A stretch of DNA of 64,000 bases from DSPP01 sp964607165. Lineage in GTDB: Bacteria; Zixibacteria; MSB-5A5; DSPP01. The stretch is from assembly GCA_964607165.1 (NCBI GenBank), contig CAZSIT010000004.1, positions 58,438-122,437 on the forward strand, read 5' to 3'. The notes below the pieces were generated by a model that was not told where the DNA came from, searched no databases, and saw only the letters and a program-made list of their open reading frames with translations. Position 1 is the stretch's first letter; each line of letters starts with the position of its first letter. This document shows positions 17,873-27,485 of this stretch, in pieces. Both the position numbers and the translations under genes were made by a program.

Positions 17873-19175
17873 TCTTCTCTGCCGTTGAATTTATACTCTT
17901 TTGGGCCTTCTCCAATAGAGAAGGGGCCTGTTCCTTCCAGCGCGGACGAAGGGAATACAGACAGGCCAACCTCAATAGGGCCGCGGTCTCCCACCAGCCG
18001 GCCCGTTTCCAGAACGCTTCTGCGTTTTCCGATTTTGCGGCGGCGCGATAATCTTCCGCAAAAACCTGGCGGGCTTCGCGCAAGGTTTGCTTTGCTTCCG
18101 GATGCTGTCCCGCCCGCAGAACCAGATGCGCCAAAAAATTTCCAACGTCCAAAGCAGAGTCGCCGGAGGAGAGCGTATCAACATCCACCAGCGTGGTGCG
18201 TTCGGCGCCGATTAGCACCTGCTTGTCGTAAAAATCGCGGTGGATGGGAGTTGCTTCCTCCCTGTTTAATAACGGCGCCTTCGTTTTTAAAGAGGTAAAA
18301 ACGTCGTTTAACTTTCCCTTCAGAGATAGGTATATCCGGCCGATTTCGGCTATCAGTTCCTGCAGCCGCATCAGTTCCTCTTCCGCCGTATGGGGAACCA
18401 AATCGCCAAGCCGGGCCGAGTGCAGTTTGGCCAGCGCCCGGGCGGCTTTCCGGCAGCCGGGGATAAAAGCTTCGGAACCGATGAGGTCGTGCAGGGAGGG
18501 GTCCGCAAGCGCTTCCTGCCAGATGACTCCGGCGGCGGTCTTGACGAAAGCGTGCGGAACGGTGATTTTATCCTCCGCTTCGCGGTTAAAACCGGCCTTT
18601 TCCAATTCCTGCAAAAGGCCAAAAATCCGGTCCGCTTTATCCGGCCGCACCAGCTTGGCCACAAGCACAATCGTATCTTTTTTTTCCCGAATCGTCAGGC
18701 GCAGCAGGCTGCGGCGCTCCAGTCGGTACCCCAGAACCTCCACTTTTCCAACCGCTGCCGTTCCGTTCAAGTTGAAAAAGGAGCGCAACTCCTGCAAAAT
18801 GGAGAAAAACTGTCCGGGCTCAAAAAAGCGGAGAAGCTCCTTTAATTTCGGGTCGGAAGGAAAAACCGGCACGGCCAGTCGCAGTTCCGGAACGAAAAAA
18901 CCCTTTCCGGGCTGTACAAAACCCGGGATGATTCCATCGGGAGCCAAAAGCTCTCCGAAAAATATCCAGCTTTTGCCCCCGTCCCCGGCGGTCGAAAAAC
19001 GGTATTGAATCAAAAACCTCCCGCCCCCTCTGGAGAAAACGCGGGGAACAAAGAAGTTTTGAAGGTCCGCTGGCCGGCCCCAAATTTTGGACAGTTCGGC
19101 TTCGAATATCCTTTTCATCTCTTTCTCGTTGGTGGCCGCGGCTAAATGAGCATAGGCCGGGCTCGGTTTCAGCAT
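17865..19175 (-). CDS. Phosphotransferase of the APH/choline-kinase fold (second of tandem pair)
   Basis: 436 aa from the ATG at 19175, which overlaps the previous gene's end by 7 bases. The catalytic loop reads PIHRDFYDKQ, the Brenner motif with Gln in place of the usual Asn, followed by the metal-binding Asp in LVDVDTL and then DVGNFLAHL. A large N-terminal region (~1-190) lacks a clear glycine loop. The family phosphorylates small-molecule hydroxyls such as sugars, choline and aminoglycosides. Position among glycosyltransferases suggests a sugar or lipid-linked substrate rather than antibiotic resistance. It is a paralogue of the gene just upstream. Confidence 0.75.
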   Translation of the reverse strand: MLKPSPAYAHLAAATNEKEMKRIFEAELSKIWGRPADLQNFFVPRVFSRGGGRFLIQYRFSTAGDGGKSWIFFGELLAPDGIIPGFVQPGKGFFVPELRLAVPVFPSDPKLKELLRFFEPGQFFSILQELRSFFNLNGTAAVGKVEVLGYRLERRSLLRLTIREKKDTIVLVAKLVRPDKADRIFGLLQELEKAGFNREAEDKITVPHAFVKTAAGVIWQEALADPSLHDLIGSEAFIPGCRKAARALAKLHSARLGDLVPHTAEEELMRLQELIAEIGRIYLSLKGKLNDVFTSLKTKAPLLNREEATPIHRDFYDKQVLIGAERTTLVDVDTLSSGDSALDVGNFLAHLVLRAGQHPEAKQTLREARQVFAEDYRAAAKSENAEAFWKRAGWWETAALLRLACLYSLRPRWKEQAPSLLEKAQKSINSTAEKNV

Positions 19176-20527
19176 AAAAGCTCCTCGGCCACTGAAAGAA
19201 TGCGGCCTGTTTTCTCCGGCCAGTCCGACTCCAGCCGGCGGAAAGGACCAACGGCTAACAAAAAAAACGACAAAGCGGTCCACCAGTTCAGTTCGCTTCG
19301 CTCCGGCTTTATTTTGCCGGCATCCGCGTAAGTATCGATGAAAGTTTCGGCCAGCGTCTCCGTTTGAGGCAACCGCTGTTCAAATTCCAAAAGTTTTAAA
19401 TGGGCCAAAAAATTTCCCACATCCGCCAGTGGGTTGCCGCTGTGGCTCCGGTCAAAATCGATGAAACCAATTTTATCGGCGTTGGCGATAATCTGCCCGT
19501 AATGGAAGTCGCCGTGAACGAAAGAAAAGGAAAGTTGTGACTCCGGCTCCCTGCCTTGAAGTTTTTTTAGCAATTCTTCAATCCACGCCGTCCGGTCCGG
19601 CAGAAGCGCGGAAAGCATTTTGGCCGTCTCGGAGGCCTCCGCAAGAAAATCCTCGCTTCTCCAGGCCGGAAGGTTCCCATCCGACAGGGTGTGCAGTCGC
19701 GGCAGCGCCGCCGCCGTTTTGGCGACCGCCGTCCCCGCCTGTTCGGTGGACAAAAGTTCCAGAAGCGGCCGCCCGGATAGGGCTTCCATAAGCAGAATCT
19801 GGCGCTCCGGCTCGTAGCCAAATGGAACCGGTACGGTCAAAATATTTTTCTCCGACAGATTACCTCTCAAAAACTCCATCCGCCGGAAAACTTCTACCCC
19901 CTGGTTCTCGCCGTACACCCGCCAGTACACCTCCACTTTTTCCTTCTCTTCGCTTTCGCGGTGGATGGCCTTGGTACGCGAACGAAAAACCGCCCGGCGC
20001 TCCGGCTTGTAGCGCACCAACTCGGTTGCCAGGCGTTTGTCCGAAAGCCGCCATTCGTCAGAGGGATATGAACTAAAATGTTCATACAGAAATCGTTGCA
20101 GCTTTTTCGGCTCTTCCAGAATCCGTAGTCCGTCTAAAATGGAGTCATTAGGAAAAGCAAAAAGCAGAGCGCAAGCTCCATCGAATCGTGTCACGGAAGG
20201 CCCTGCCGGAACATCCACCCAGCGGTGGTTTTCGGCCTTGGTGGCGGCCATCAAATAGGCGTTGGTGGTCATCCCCTTGCCGTAGTAAATCGCCGGTTTC
20301 TTTTCGCCGGTGGCTGCATCAAGCCGGTCAAACTCGTAAGCGGCAATGCAGCTGGTTTTTGGCTTGTAGCGCAGGTAAAAAACCTGGCCACCTTCCACCG
20401 AGGCCCCTTCGGTGTTCAGCCGCTCCCGAACCGCCTCTAAATCCAAAAGCAGGGGCAGCCCGGTCAATACCTCATCCTGTGGCAGCGGAACGGACGGCTT
20501 ACTCACCGGCGACGGCAGCGGGTTCAA
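19169..20527 (-). CDS. Phosphotransferase of the APH/choline-kinase fold (first of tandem pair)
   Basis: 452 aa. Catalytic loop VHGDFHYGQ and metal site IGFIDFDRSHSGNPLADVG, then GNFLAHLKLLEFEQ; again Gln replaces the usual Asn of HxDxxxxN. The N-terminal ~180 residues (YLRYKPKTSCIAAYEFD, LVRYKPERRAVFR) look like two copies of an RYKP...C/AV motif, perhaps a duplicated nucleotide-binding lobe. The start overlaps the end of the ABC-transporter gene by 29 bases. Two tandem kinases following an exporter and glycosyltransferases suggest modification of a glycan or its precursor; the substrate is unknown. Confidence 0.77.
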   Translation of the reverse strand: MNPLPSPVSKPSVPLPQDEVLTGLPLLLDLEAVRERLNTEGASVEGGQVFYLRYKPKTSCIAAYEFDRLDAATGEKKPAIYYGKGMTTNAYLMAATKAENHRWVDVPAGPSVTRFDGACALLFAFPNDSILDGLRILEEPKKLQRFLYEHFSSYPSDEWRLSDKRLATELVRYKPERRAVFRSRTKAIHRESEEKEKVEVYWRVYGENQGVEVFRRMEFLRGNLSEKNILTVPVPFGYEPERQILLMEALSGRPLLELLSTEQAGTAVAKTAAALPRLHTLSDGNLPAWRSEDFLAEASETAKMLSALLPDRTAWIEELLKKLQGREPESQLSFSFVHGDFHYGQIIANADKIGFIDFDRSHSGNPLADVGNFLAHLKLLEFEQRLPQTETLAETFIDTYADAGKIKPERSELNWWTALSFFLLAVGPFRRLESDWPEKTGRILSVAEELLC

Positions 20528-22364
20528 GCAAACCTCTTCTTTCGTTTTGGGAAAGCCACTCCTGATAAAACCGGAAAAAACTCCCCTTTCGTTCCAAAAG
20601 TTCGATGGGCGTTCCCTCTTCGGTAAGCCGCCCTTCCTCGATAAAGACGATGCGGTCGGCCAGGTTCAGGAAATTAAGCCGGTGGGTGATCAAAAGAAGC
20701 GTCCGGCCGGTTTTAAGGGCGGAAAGCACCTCCTGGGCCACCTTTTCCGCCTGCGGGTCCAGGCCGGTGGCCGGCTCGTCGAAAATCATTATGCGCGAAT
20801 CGCGCAGGGCGGCGCGGGCAAAGGTTATGCGCTGGCGCTGGCCACCCGAAAGCGTTAGCCCTCCTTCTCCCACGAGGGTCTCGTACCCGTCCGGCAGGGT
20901 GCGGATGAATTCGTCCGCGCCGACCTGTTGCGCTGCACGCACGATTTCGGAAAAGTTCGCCTTTGGATTGCCGAAGCCAATGTTCTCCCGGATGCTGGAG
21001 CGGAACAAAAACGCCTCTTGCGACAGGGAAGTTATCCGCTTGCGCAGCGATTTGACCCGGTAGTTTTCAATCGGAACGCCGTCCACGTAAATGCTGCCGG
21101 CGGTCGGTTCGTAGAGCCGCAAAATCAACTTGGCGACGGTCGATTTTCCCGCGCCGCTGGGGCCGATGATGGCCGTGGTTTTTCCGGCCGGGAGCGTGAA
21201 GGTCAGACTGCTCAAAACCGGGCGGCCGGGCTGATAGGCAAAGCCGACGTTTTCAAAGCGGACTTCCCCTTTGATGCCGCCGGCCGAAATCGCCTCCGCT
21301 TGGTCCACCACGTCCGGTTCGATGTGCAAAATTTCCAAAATCCGTTCGCCGCAAACAATGGCTTTGGCCGTGCGGGAGGAAAGCTGGGCCACGTCGCGCA
21401 GTGGTTTGTAGGCCGCGCGCAAATAGGCCAGAAAAACCAGAAGATTGCCAGCGGTTAAATGCCCGGCCAAAACCTGCTGCACACCGAAAAACAAAACCAG
21501 AACCGTTCCCAAAGCGGTCAGCACGTCCACCCAGCGGAAATAGGCCGCTTCCAGTTTGGTTGCCTTGAGCCCGGCTTTGACATCGGAAGAAACTGATTTT
21601 CCCAAAAGTTTTTGGTGCCGTTTCTCCTGACCGAAAATCTTGGTCAAACTGATGCCGGAAACCCCCTCGTATGCGGCAGCCGAAAGCTGCCCCTCCTTTT
21701 TACGCGCCCGGCGCGAGGCCTCTTTGAGTTTGCCAGAAAAACGGATGGTGGTCAAAAACAGAAAGGGCATTACCGCAAAAGCCAAAAGAGTCAATTTCCA
21801 GTTCATATAAAACATCAAACCGAGCATTCCCAAAACGATGAAAATCCGGCTCCCCAGCGTGATGAAAATGGAGGTCAGGAGCTCCTTCAAAAGGTTGATG
21901 TCGCCGGTCAGGCGCATCATCAGCTCACCGGTCTGCCGGTAATCGTGGTAGCTCTGCGGCAGGCGCTGAATGTGCGAAAAAAGTTCCAGCCGGATGGCGC
22001 CGGCCACTTTCTGGCCGACGGAGGCGAACAAGACGTTCTGGGCGTAAGAAAAAAACGCCCCCAGAAGCGAAAGTATAATTATTCCTCCGACTGCCAAAGT
22101 CAAAACGGTCATCGGATCCCAGTGCGTCAGGGACGAGAGGAAACTCCAGTCCTTGGCAGCTCGCCGTGGAATCAGAATGTAGTCAAAAACAATCTTCAGC
22201 GGCCAGGGGCGCGCCAGCTCCACCAGCGCCAGCCCTAAAAGAGAAAGCCCGCCCAAGGACAAGCTTTTTTTATGCGGCTTTAGATGCTGGCCGAAGTGAT
22301 GGAAAATTCGGGAGAGGCCGGTCCAGTCCACCTTTGCCAACGGCAGTTTGAATTTCAGTTCCAT
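20499..22364 (-). CDS. ABC exporter, fused membrane and ATPase domains (MsbA-like)
   Basis: 621 aa half-transporter. The transmembrane domain spans ~40-340 with six segments. The nucleotide-binding domain has Walker A GPSGAGKST, Q-loop SLSQEAF, signature LSGGQRQRI, Walker B RIMIFDEPATGLD and the H-loop in LLITHRL. This type flips lipids, lipid-linked sugars or lipid A across the inner membrane as a homodimer. It lies one base after the glycosyltransferase gene and before two phosphotransferases, so a lipid-linked glycan is the likely cargo. Confidence 0.9.
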   Translation of the reverse strand: MELKFKLPLAKVDWTGLSRIFHHFGQHLKPHKKSLSLGGLSLLGLALVELARPWPLKIVFDYILIPRRAAKDWSFLSSLTHWDPMTVLTLAVGGIIILSLLGAFFSYAQNVLFASVGQKVAGAIRLELFSHIQRLPQSYHDYRQTGELMMRLTGDINLLKELLTSIFITLGSRIFIVLGMLGLMFYMNWKLTLLAFAVMPFLFLTTIRFSGKLKEASRRARKKEGQLSAAAYEGVSGISLTKIFGQEKRHQKLLGKSVSSDVKAGLKATKLEAAYFRWVDVLTALGTVLVLFFGVQQVLAGHLTAGNLLVFLAYLRAAYKPLRDVAQLSSRTAKAIVCGERILEILHIEPDVVDQAEAISAGGIKGEVRFENVGFAYQPGRPVLSSLTFTLPAGKTTAIIGPSGAGKSTVAKLILRLYEPTAGSIYVDGVPIENYRVKSLRKRITSLSQEAFLFRSSIRENIGFGNPKANFSEIVRAAQQVGADEFIRTLPDGYETLVGEGGLTLSGGQRQRITFARAALRDSRIMIFDEPATGLDPQAEKVAQEVLSALKTGRTLLLITHRLNFLNLADRIVFIEEGRLTEEGTPIELLERKGSFFRFYQEWLSQNERRGLLEPAAVAGE

Positions 22365-22365
22365 A

Positions 22366-23550
22366 CTATCTTTTTTTAGCCGTCAAAGCCCGGAAAATCG
22401 GTTCGATGATTTTCAACCGTTCCTTCCAGGTATGTTTTTCCTTCGCCTCTTTTTGCGCTTCCAGTCCCAGTCGTTCCGCCAGCTTATGCTCGTTTTTCAA
22501 CCGGCGCAAAGCAAAGGCCAGCTCATCCGGGTTTTCGGGGGCGACCAAAAGCGCGGTTTTTTCGTTTTCCAAAATTTCCGCCACCTGCCCGATGCGCGAG
22601 GCGACAATCGGCTTTCCGGCCGCCATATACTCAAAGATTTTCAAAGGCGAAAAGTAAAACCCGTCCATTTGCGGATAGGGAGCCACCAAAACGTCCAGGT
22701 TTTTAAGATTGGCTGGAATTTTTTCATACGGCACGGCGCCGGTGAAATCGACCTTTTCCTTCAAGCCGAGCTTGACCGCCTTCTTCTGAAGCGGTTCGCG
22801 CAGGGGACCTTCGCCGACGATGACCAGCCGGAAATTCTCATTTTCCGGCAGGCGGCGGAAGGCCTCGAAAAGATACTCCAGCCCATGCCATGGTTTCAAA
22901 CTGCCGACAAATCCGACCCGGAACTCCCCCCCTTTTTTGCCGGTGCCGTTAGTGGAAGCTGAATGCAAAAAGGGCTTCACGTCCACGCCGTTGGGAACCA
23001 CCGTTAGCGGCGCCTGCCGCGCAACAGAATGGATATAGTCTTTAAGCGCATCGGAAACGGCTATACTGTGGTCGGCACCGGAGAAAAGATATGCCTCAAC
23101 CGCCCGCGCCAGCGGCTCCAGCGCCAACTGGCGGTGGGTCTTGGCCTCCTCCAAAAGCGGCGAATTGACCTCCAAAACGAAAGGAAGCTTATGCTCCCGC
23201 CCCCAGGAAAGCCCGGCAATGCCGAAAAGCGAGTAGCGTTCATAGACCAAATCAAATTTTTTGGTTGGCAGTTTCTTCAAAAGTTTTTTCAGTCCAAAGT
23301 TCCGGGCAAACGCTTTCGCTTCGGACAAAACCCGGTCGGCATTTTCTCCAGTGCGGAAGAAATCGGCATCGACCGATGGAAGTTCATACACATCCCGGAC
23401 CTTTTTCCCCTCCCCCATCCGGGCAACCACCGTGGTTACCTGATGCCCCGATTGCCGCAAGGCCTTGGTAAACTCCCGGATATGAATGGAGGCCCCTTTG
23501 GTTCCCCAGTATGAAATCCCCGGATCAAACGACAGATACAGTATCTTCAT
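22366..23550 (-). CDS. Glycosyltransferase family 4
   Basis: 394 aa GT-B enzyme. The N-terminal acceptor domain opens MKILYLSFDPGISYWGTKGA, with the ASIHIREF glycine loop. The C-terminal domain has VGFVGSLKPWHGLEYLFEAF and the donor-binding signature FSPLKIFEYMAAGKPIVAS (the E-x7-E-like motif of GT4). It transfers a sugar from a nucleotide donor, on the inner face of the membrane, to a growing glycan. Two bases separate it from the upstream GT4 gene and one base from the exporter, so it is tightly in the operon. Confidence 0.88.
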   Translation of the reverse strand: MKILYLSFDPGISYWGTKGASIHIREFTKALRQSGHQVTTVVARMGEGKKVRDVYELPSVDADFFRTGENADRVLSEAKAFARNFGLKKLLKKLPTKKFDLVYERYSLFGIAGLSWGREHKLPFVLEVNSPLLEEAKTHRQLALEPLARAVEAYLFSGADHSIAVSDALKDYIHSVARQAPLTVVPNGVDVKPFLHSASTNGTGKKGGEFRVGFVGSLKPWHGLEYLFEAFRRLPENENFRLVIVGEGPLREPLQKKAVKLGLKEKVDFTGAVPYEKIPANLKNLDVLVAPYPQMDGFYFSPLKIFEYMAAGKPIVASRIGQVAEILENEKTALLVAPENPDELAFALRRLKNEHKLAERLGLEAQKEAKEKHTWKERLKIIEPIFRALTAKKR

Positions 23551-23552
23551 CG

Positions 23553-24830
23553 CTATTTTCTCGTAAAAGCCGGCATCTCCGCTTTCCGCTCGTCCGGGAT
23601 GCTTTTTGATTCAACCGATTGACGATAGTAACCTTCCAAAGTCGCCACGCTTTTTTTCAAGTCAAATTTCGCCTCTGCCTTTTTTCTTCCCTCGCGGGCA
23701 AAGCGCGCCGCCAGCTCGGGGGAAGACAAAATCTTTTCCATCGCTTCAGCCAAAGCGGCTGGGTTGCCCGGTGGGACCAAAAGCCCGTTCGTGCCGGAAT
23801 CGATTATTTCCGGGATGCCAGAAACGGTGGTGGAAACCGCCGGACAGCCGGTTCCGAGGGCCTCGAGCAAAACGGTCGGCAGGGCATCCTGATTGCCGTC
23901 GGCATCCACCGTGCAGGGCAAGGCCAAAAGCGTTGCCCGCTTTAAGTAAGGAAGAACTTCTGCCTGGGTCTTCGGCCCGGCAAAACTCACGTATCCGTTG
24001 AGCCCGAGCTCTTGCCGTTTGGCTTCCAATAAAGCCGCTTCCTCTCCCTGGCCGATAATAACGCACTGGAAAGAAATATTATTGTTTTTTAGGAAGGCGC
24101 AGGCCTCCAGCAAATCGGGGAACCCCTTTTTGGGCACGAGTCTTCCAATCGAAAGAATCAGGTTTTTTTCGCGCAGCCCCTCCGGCTCGAAGTTGAAATA
24201 ATCCAGGTCAATGCCGTTGTACAAAACCTGGATTTTCTCCGCCGGAACGGAGGAAAAAGTGGAAGTAAGAAACCGGCGGTTGAATTCGGTCACGGTAACG
24301 ACAAACCGCGCGGCGGAAAGTTTCTCCTCCAGCATTTTGCGGTTGACCGCATCCTGAAAAATGTCTTTGGCATGCGCCGTAAAGCTGAACGGCAGGCCGG
24401 ATATACGTGCCGCAAAGTAGGCCGCCGAGGAAGGTAACGTGGCAAAATGGGCCTGCAGGTGCATCAAACCTTGATTCAAAGCGAGCGCCGCTGCCCAGGC
24501 CGAAGCGAAGAACAGCTCTATAAGTTGCGGGTCGTTTTCGGGAATTAACTCCTCCAAAAGTTTCCAGAGTTCCGAGCGGCGGGACGAAAGGGTGGGCCAG
24601 TGCTCCGCAAGCGCGGCCCACCCTTTCTTCGGCTCAAGGTCATCGAGGTAATAAACCGGCGCTTTGACTTCCGAAACTTGAGGGTGGAAACGCCCCTCGT
24701 TCGGTTTTTTCAGGGAGAAGATGGTAACCTCCACCCCGCGCCGCTCCAGCTCCAGAATTTCGTTCAAAACGAAAGTTTCCGACAGCCGCGGGTACATTTT
24801 GACGAAGTAGCCGACCTTAAGCGGATTCAT
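23553..24830 (-). CDS. Glycosyltransferase family 4
   Basis: 425 aa from the ATG at 24830, which overlaps the stop of the upstream gene by 4 bases (ATGA); an earlier in-frame start would extend into that gene. It has the GT-B fold: N-terminal VGYFVKMYPRLSETFVLNE, central AHAKDIF and EFNRRFL, and the C-terminal donor site LILSIGRLVPKKGFPDLLEA and LPTVLLEALGTGCPAVST. Sequences opening YPRLSETFV are common in colanic-acid-type GT4 enzymes. It is inferred to add a sugar in the same glycan pathway. Confidence 0.88.
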   Translation of the reverse strand: MNPLKVGYFVKMYPRLSETFVLNEILELERRGVEVTIFSLKKPNEGRFHPQVSEVKAPVYYLDDLEPKKGWAALAEHWPTLSSRRSELWKLLEELIPENDPQLIELFFASAWAAALALNQGLMHLQAHFATLPSSAAYFAARISGLPFSFTAHAKDIFQDAVNRKMLEEKLSAARFVVTVTEFNRRFLTSTFSSVPAEKIQVLYNGIDLDYFNFEPEGLREKNLILSIGRLVPKKGFPDLLEACAFLKNNNISFQCVIIGQGEEAALLEAKRQELGLNGYVSFAGPKTQAEVLPYLKRATLLALPCTVDADGNQDALPTVLLEALGTGCPAVSTTVSGIPEIIDSGTNGLLVPPGNPAALAEAMEKILSSPELAARFAREGRKKAEAKFDLKKSVATLEGYYRQSVESKSIPDERKAEMPAFTRK

Positions 24831-26077
24831 TCGGCCACCCCCATTCGTGCTTGCAAAATGGGACGGCAAAGTTCCGCCAAATTAAAAGCCCCATCCAAAG
24901 GCAAAAGATTTTTCTTGCGCGCTTCAACCAAAGGCTCGCTTTCATCCTTTAATATGGAAGACACCGCTTCATACAAACTCTCCGGCGTCAACTCCTGCGG
25001 AGAAATATAATGCACCAAACCCATTCTGGACAGTTGCTGCGCCCGCATAAGTTGCTCGGTTCGCGGAAAAATGCGGGGGATAATCAAAGCTTTTTTAGCC
25101 AGGGCCAGAATTTCCGTAACGGTGTTGTATCCTCCCATCGATACCACCAAATCCGCCTCGACCAGATGCGCTCCCAGCTCCGCAACAAATTCTTCAAAGC
25201 GCACGCTAAGGCCGTTCGCTTTTCTAAGCAAACTTTTTCTCTTTGCTTCCGGCAAAAAGGGGCCGGTGACAAGGATAGTTTGGACCGATAAATGCTCCCT
25301 ATGGGTTGAAAGCATCTCTAAATAAGTTTCCACAATTTCCGCGCCATCCTCTCCGCCGCCTATGGTCATCAAAATCTGCTTGGAACCATCGGCCGTCCGG
25401 TTATCAGCGTCTGGAGCGGGCTTTCCCTCCGTAATAAATCCGGTAAAGTGAGTTTTTGCGCGCGCTTTTTCTCCAAAGGAATAGGCGGAAACAGGGTCAA
25501 ACAGCTCCCGGGTTCCGTATATGAAAATCTGGTCGTAAAGATTTTCCAAAACCGGATAAATCCCTTCCTTTCCCCACGTTTCGCAAACCTTTTTCGGTTC
25601 GTCTAAAATGTCCCGCAGGCCCAAAACTATGCTGGTCGGTTTCCCTTGCTCCTTCAGCCAGAAAAGCGTCTTTTTAGCTTCCCCCTTCATCCCCAAAGGC
25701 GAGTGGTCGACCAAAAAAAGATGCGGATTGAAAACGCGTACCGCTTCAAAAATCAAATTCTGCCGCAGTTCATAAATTTGCTGAAACGAGTTTCCCGGCG
25801 AACGGGGCCGGTACTGGTTCTCGCCGGTTTTCACGACCGCCGGCAGTTTGAGAAAATCAACCCCTTCCGGCAGCCGGTAGCGCTCCGCCTGCGGCTGACC
25901 GGTAACTATAAGAATGGAGCTTTCGGGATAAACCGCGCGAAACGCCTTGGCGATTTTCAAACAGCGGCGGAAATGCCCCAAACCGAAAGTGTCGTGGGAA
26001 TAAACCAAAATCCGCGCCCCATCACTGGGAGCGGACCGAACGGAGGTTTCGGTCAAAAAGGAAGGTTTGAGACTCAT
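24827..26077 (-). CDS. MurG-like predicted glycosyltransferase (GT28 C-terminal fold)
   Basis: 416 aa from the ATG at 26077, whose ATGA overlaps the stop of the dehydrogenase gene. It opens ILVYSHDTFGLGHFRRCLKI, a glycine loop (GLGHxxR) seen in COG4671-type predicted glycosyltransferases. The C-terminal half carries ILMTIGGGEDG and DLVVSMGGYNTVTEILAL, the MurG-like UDP-sugar site, with PRIFPRTEQLMRAQQL after it. It probably uses a UDP-sugar, plausibly one made by the preceding dehydrogenase, though that link is inference. Confidence 0.82.
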   Translation of the reverse strand: MSLKPSFLTETSVRSAPSDGARILVYSHDTFGLGHFRRCLKIAKAFRAVYPESSILIVTGQPQAERYRLPEGVDFLKLPAVVKTGENQYRPRSPGNSFQQIYELRQNLIFEAVRVFNPHLFLVDHSPLGMKGEAKKTLFWLKEQGKPTSIVLGLRDILDEPKKVCETWGKEGIYPVLENLYDQIFIYGTRELFDPVSAYSFGEKARAKTHFTGFITEGKPAPDADNRTADGSKQILMTIGGGEDGAEIVETYLEMLSTHREHLSVQTILVTGPFLPEAKRKSLLRKANGLSVRFEEFVAELGAHLVEADLVVSMGGYNTVTEILALAKKALIIPRIFPRTEQLMRAQQLSRMGLVHYISPQELTPESLYEAVSSILKDESEPLVEARKKNLLPLDGAFNLAELCRPILQARMGVAE

Positions 26078-27477
26078 ATCTCTTCCGCTTTTTGTCCCAT
26101 CCCCAAATAGGCAAAGCCGTGCCGCACCAAAATTTCCGGCACCAAAAGATTGCGGGCGTCGACGATATTCCTGGTTTTCATTTTCTGCCCGATTTCCTCC
26201 CAATTCAACGCCATAAACTCCGGCCATTCAGTCAAAAGAACGATGGCATCAGCCGCCTCGGCCACTTCCGAAGGGGAGGAGGCCAGCTTCAAATCGGGCC
26301 AAATTGCCCGGGCTTCGTTTTCCGCCACCGGGTCGTAGGCCTGCAGCCGGGCGCCCCTTTCCTCTAATTTCCTCATCACCGCCAAAGCCGGTGAATCGCG
26401 CAAATCGTTGGTGTGGGCCTTGAACGCCAGGCCCAGTATGCCGATGACCTTGCCGTTCAGTTCGCCAATCAATTTTTCTATTTTTTCAACCACTTTTTCC
26501 GGCTGGCGCCGGTTGGCTTCCTTGACTGCCGTGGCAATTGAAAGCTCAACTCCGTTCCTTTTGGCCAGATTCAAAACCGCTTCCAAGTCTTTGGGCAGGC
26601 AGGATCCGCCGAAGCCGGGGCCGGGATTCAAAAATTCCGGACTGATGCGCGAGTCCAGCCCCATCCCGCGGGTCACTTCGGTAACGTTGACACCGGTGGC
26701 GTCGCAGAGGTTTGCCAGCTCGTTTACAAAAGCCACCTTCGTAGCCAAAAACAAGTTGGAGGCATACTTGATCATCTCCGCCGTTTCGTTGTTGGTGACC
26801 ACAATCGGGCAGGAGTCCATCATTCCCACCCGGTAAAGCTGCGCCACGGTTTCAATCGCCTCCGGCCGGTCGCCGCCGATGACAATGCGCTGGGGGCGGA
26901 AAAAGTCCAGCACCGCCGTCCCCTCCCGCAAAAACTCGGGGTTGGAGACAACTGCAATTCCTTTACTCCCTCTTCCGTTTTCGGAGAGCAGGCGGCGCAG
27001 GCGGGCCGCGGTGCCGACCGGCACGGTCGACTTCAGGACGATGATTTGTCCGGGCTCTAAAACCGGCGCCAATTTTTCCACGGCTTCAAACACGGCCGAC
27101 AAATCTGCTTCGCCGTTTGGCAAAGATGGGGTTCCGACCGCCATAAAAATCGCCTTGGAGCCCCGCACCGCTTCGGCCGGTTCGGAAAGGAAAGTCAGCC
27201 GCTTGCGCCCCAGATTGGCGCGAACCAGTTCCACCAAACTCCGTTCGTAAATGCGCACATTGCCGGCCCGCAGCTCTTCCAATTTTTCCGGGCTTTTTTC
27301 AATAAGGGAAACGGAATGCCCAAACTGGGCAAATCCGGCCGCCGCCACCAAACCGACAAAACCGCCGCCGATTACCGTCACCTTAATACCGGTGGGAGGA
27401 TAAACCGGCAGGCCGGATTCCATTGCAAGACCATGTGAAAGTTTGGCTGTGGCAGTTTTTTTTGTTCGCGAAATCAT
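26074..27477 (-). CDS. ugd: UDP-glucose/GDP-mannose 6-dehydrogenase
   Basis: 467 aa. Rossmann motif VTVIGGGFVGLVAAAGFA, AVGTPS, NPEFLREGTA, a central dimerisation helix (NNETAEMIKYASNLFLATK) and the catalytic Cys in GFGGSCLPKD. The C-terminal NAD-linked sugar-binding domain follows (GILGLAFKAHTNDLRDSP). It oxidises a nucleotide hexose to the uronic acid with two NAD+. There are ~30 extra residues before the Rossmann strand. AGGAGA sits just before the ATG and a terminator-like hairpin lies directly upstream of it. As first gene after the NtrC-type regulator it probably commits sugar to an acidic polysaccharide. Confidence 0.92.
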   Translation of the reverse strand: MISRTKKTATAKLSHGLAMESGLPVYPPTGIKVTVIGGGFVGLVAAAGFAQFGHSVSLIEKSPEKLEELRAGNVRIYERSLVELVRANLGRKRLTFLSEPAEAVRGSKAIFMAVGTPSLPNGEADLSAVFEAVEKLAPVLEPGQIIVLKSTVPVGTAARLRRLLSENGRGSKGIAVVSNPEFLREGTAVLDFFRPQRIVIGGDRPEAIETVAQLYRVGMMDSCPIVVTNNETAEMIKYASNLFLATKVAFVNELANLCDATGVNVTEVTRGMGLDSRISPEFLNPGPGFGGSCLPKDLEAVLNLAKRNGVELSIATAVKEANRRQPEKVVEKIEKLIGELNGKVIGILGLAFKAHTNDLRDSPALAVMRKLEERGARLQAYDPVAENEARAIWPDLKLASSPSEVAEAADAIVLLTEWPEFMALNWEEIGQKMKTRNIVDARNLLVPEILVRHGFAYLGMGQKAEEI

Positions 27478-27485
27478 ATTTCTCC

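Noticed and set aside
16385..18298. A 637-codon open frame on the plus strand, and similar long frames at 12402-13256 and 59273-60217
   Set aside because: They lie exactly antisense to well-supported genes (AlgE-like barrel and DUF5666 genes, the regulatory-repeat protein, dnaE). They have no start signal or recognisable domain; GC-rich codon use leaves the opposite strand open.
17865..20527. Aminoglycoside-resistance genes
   Set aside because: The kinases have the APH fold but lie within a glycan operon, have large extra N-terminal regions, and do not resemble a specific resistance enzyme.
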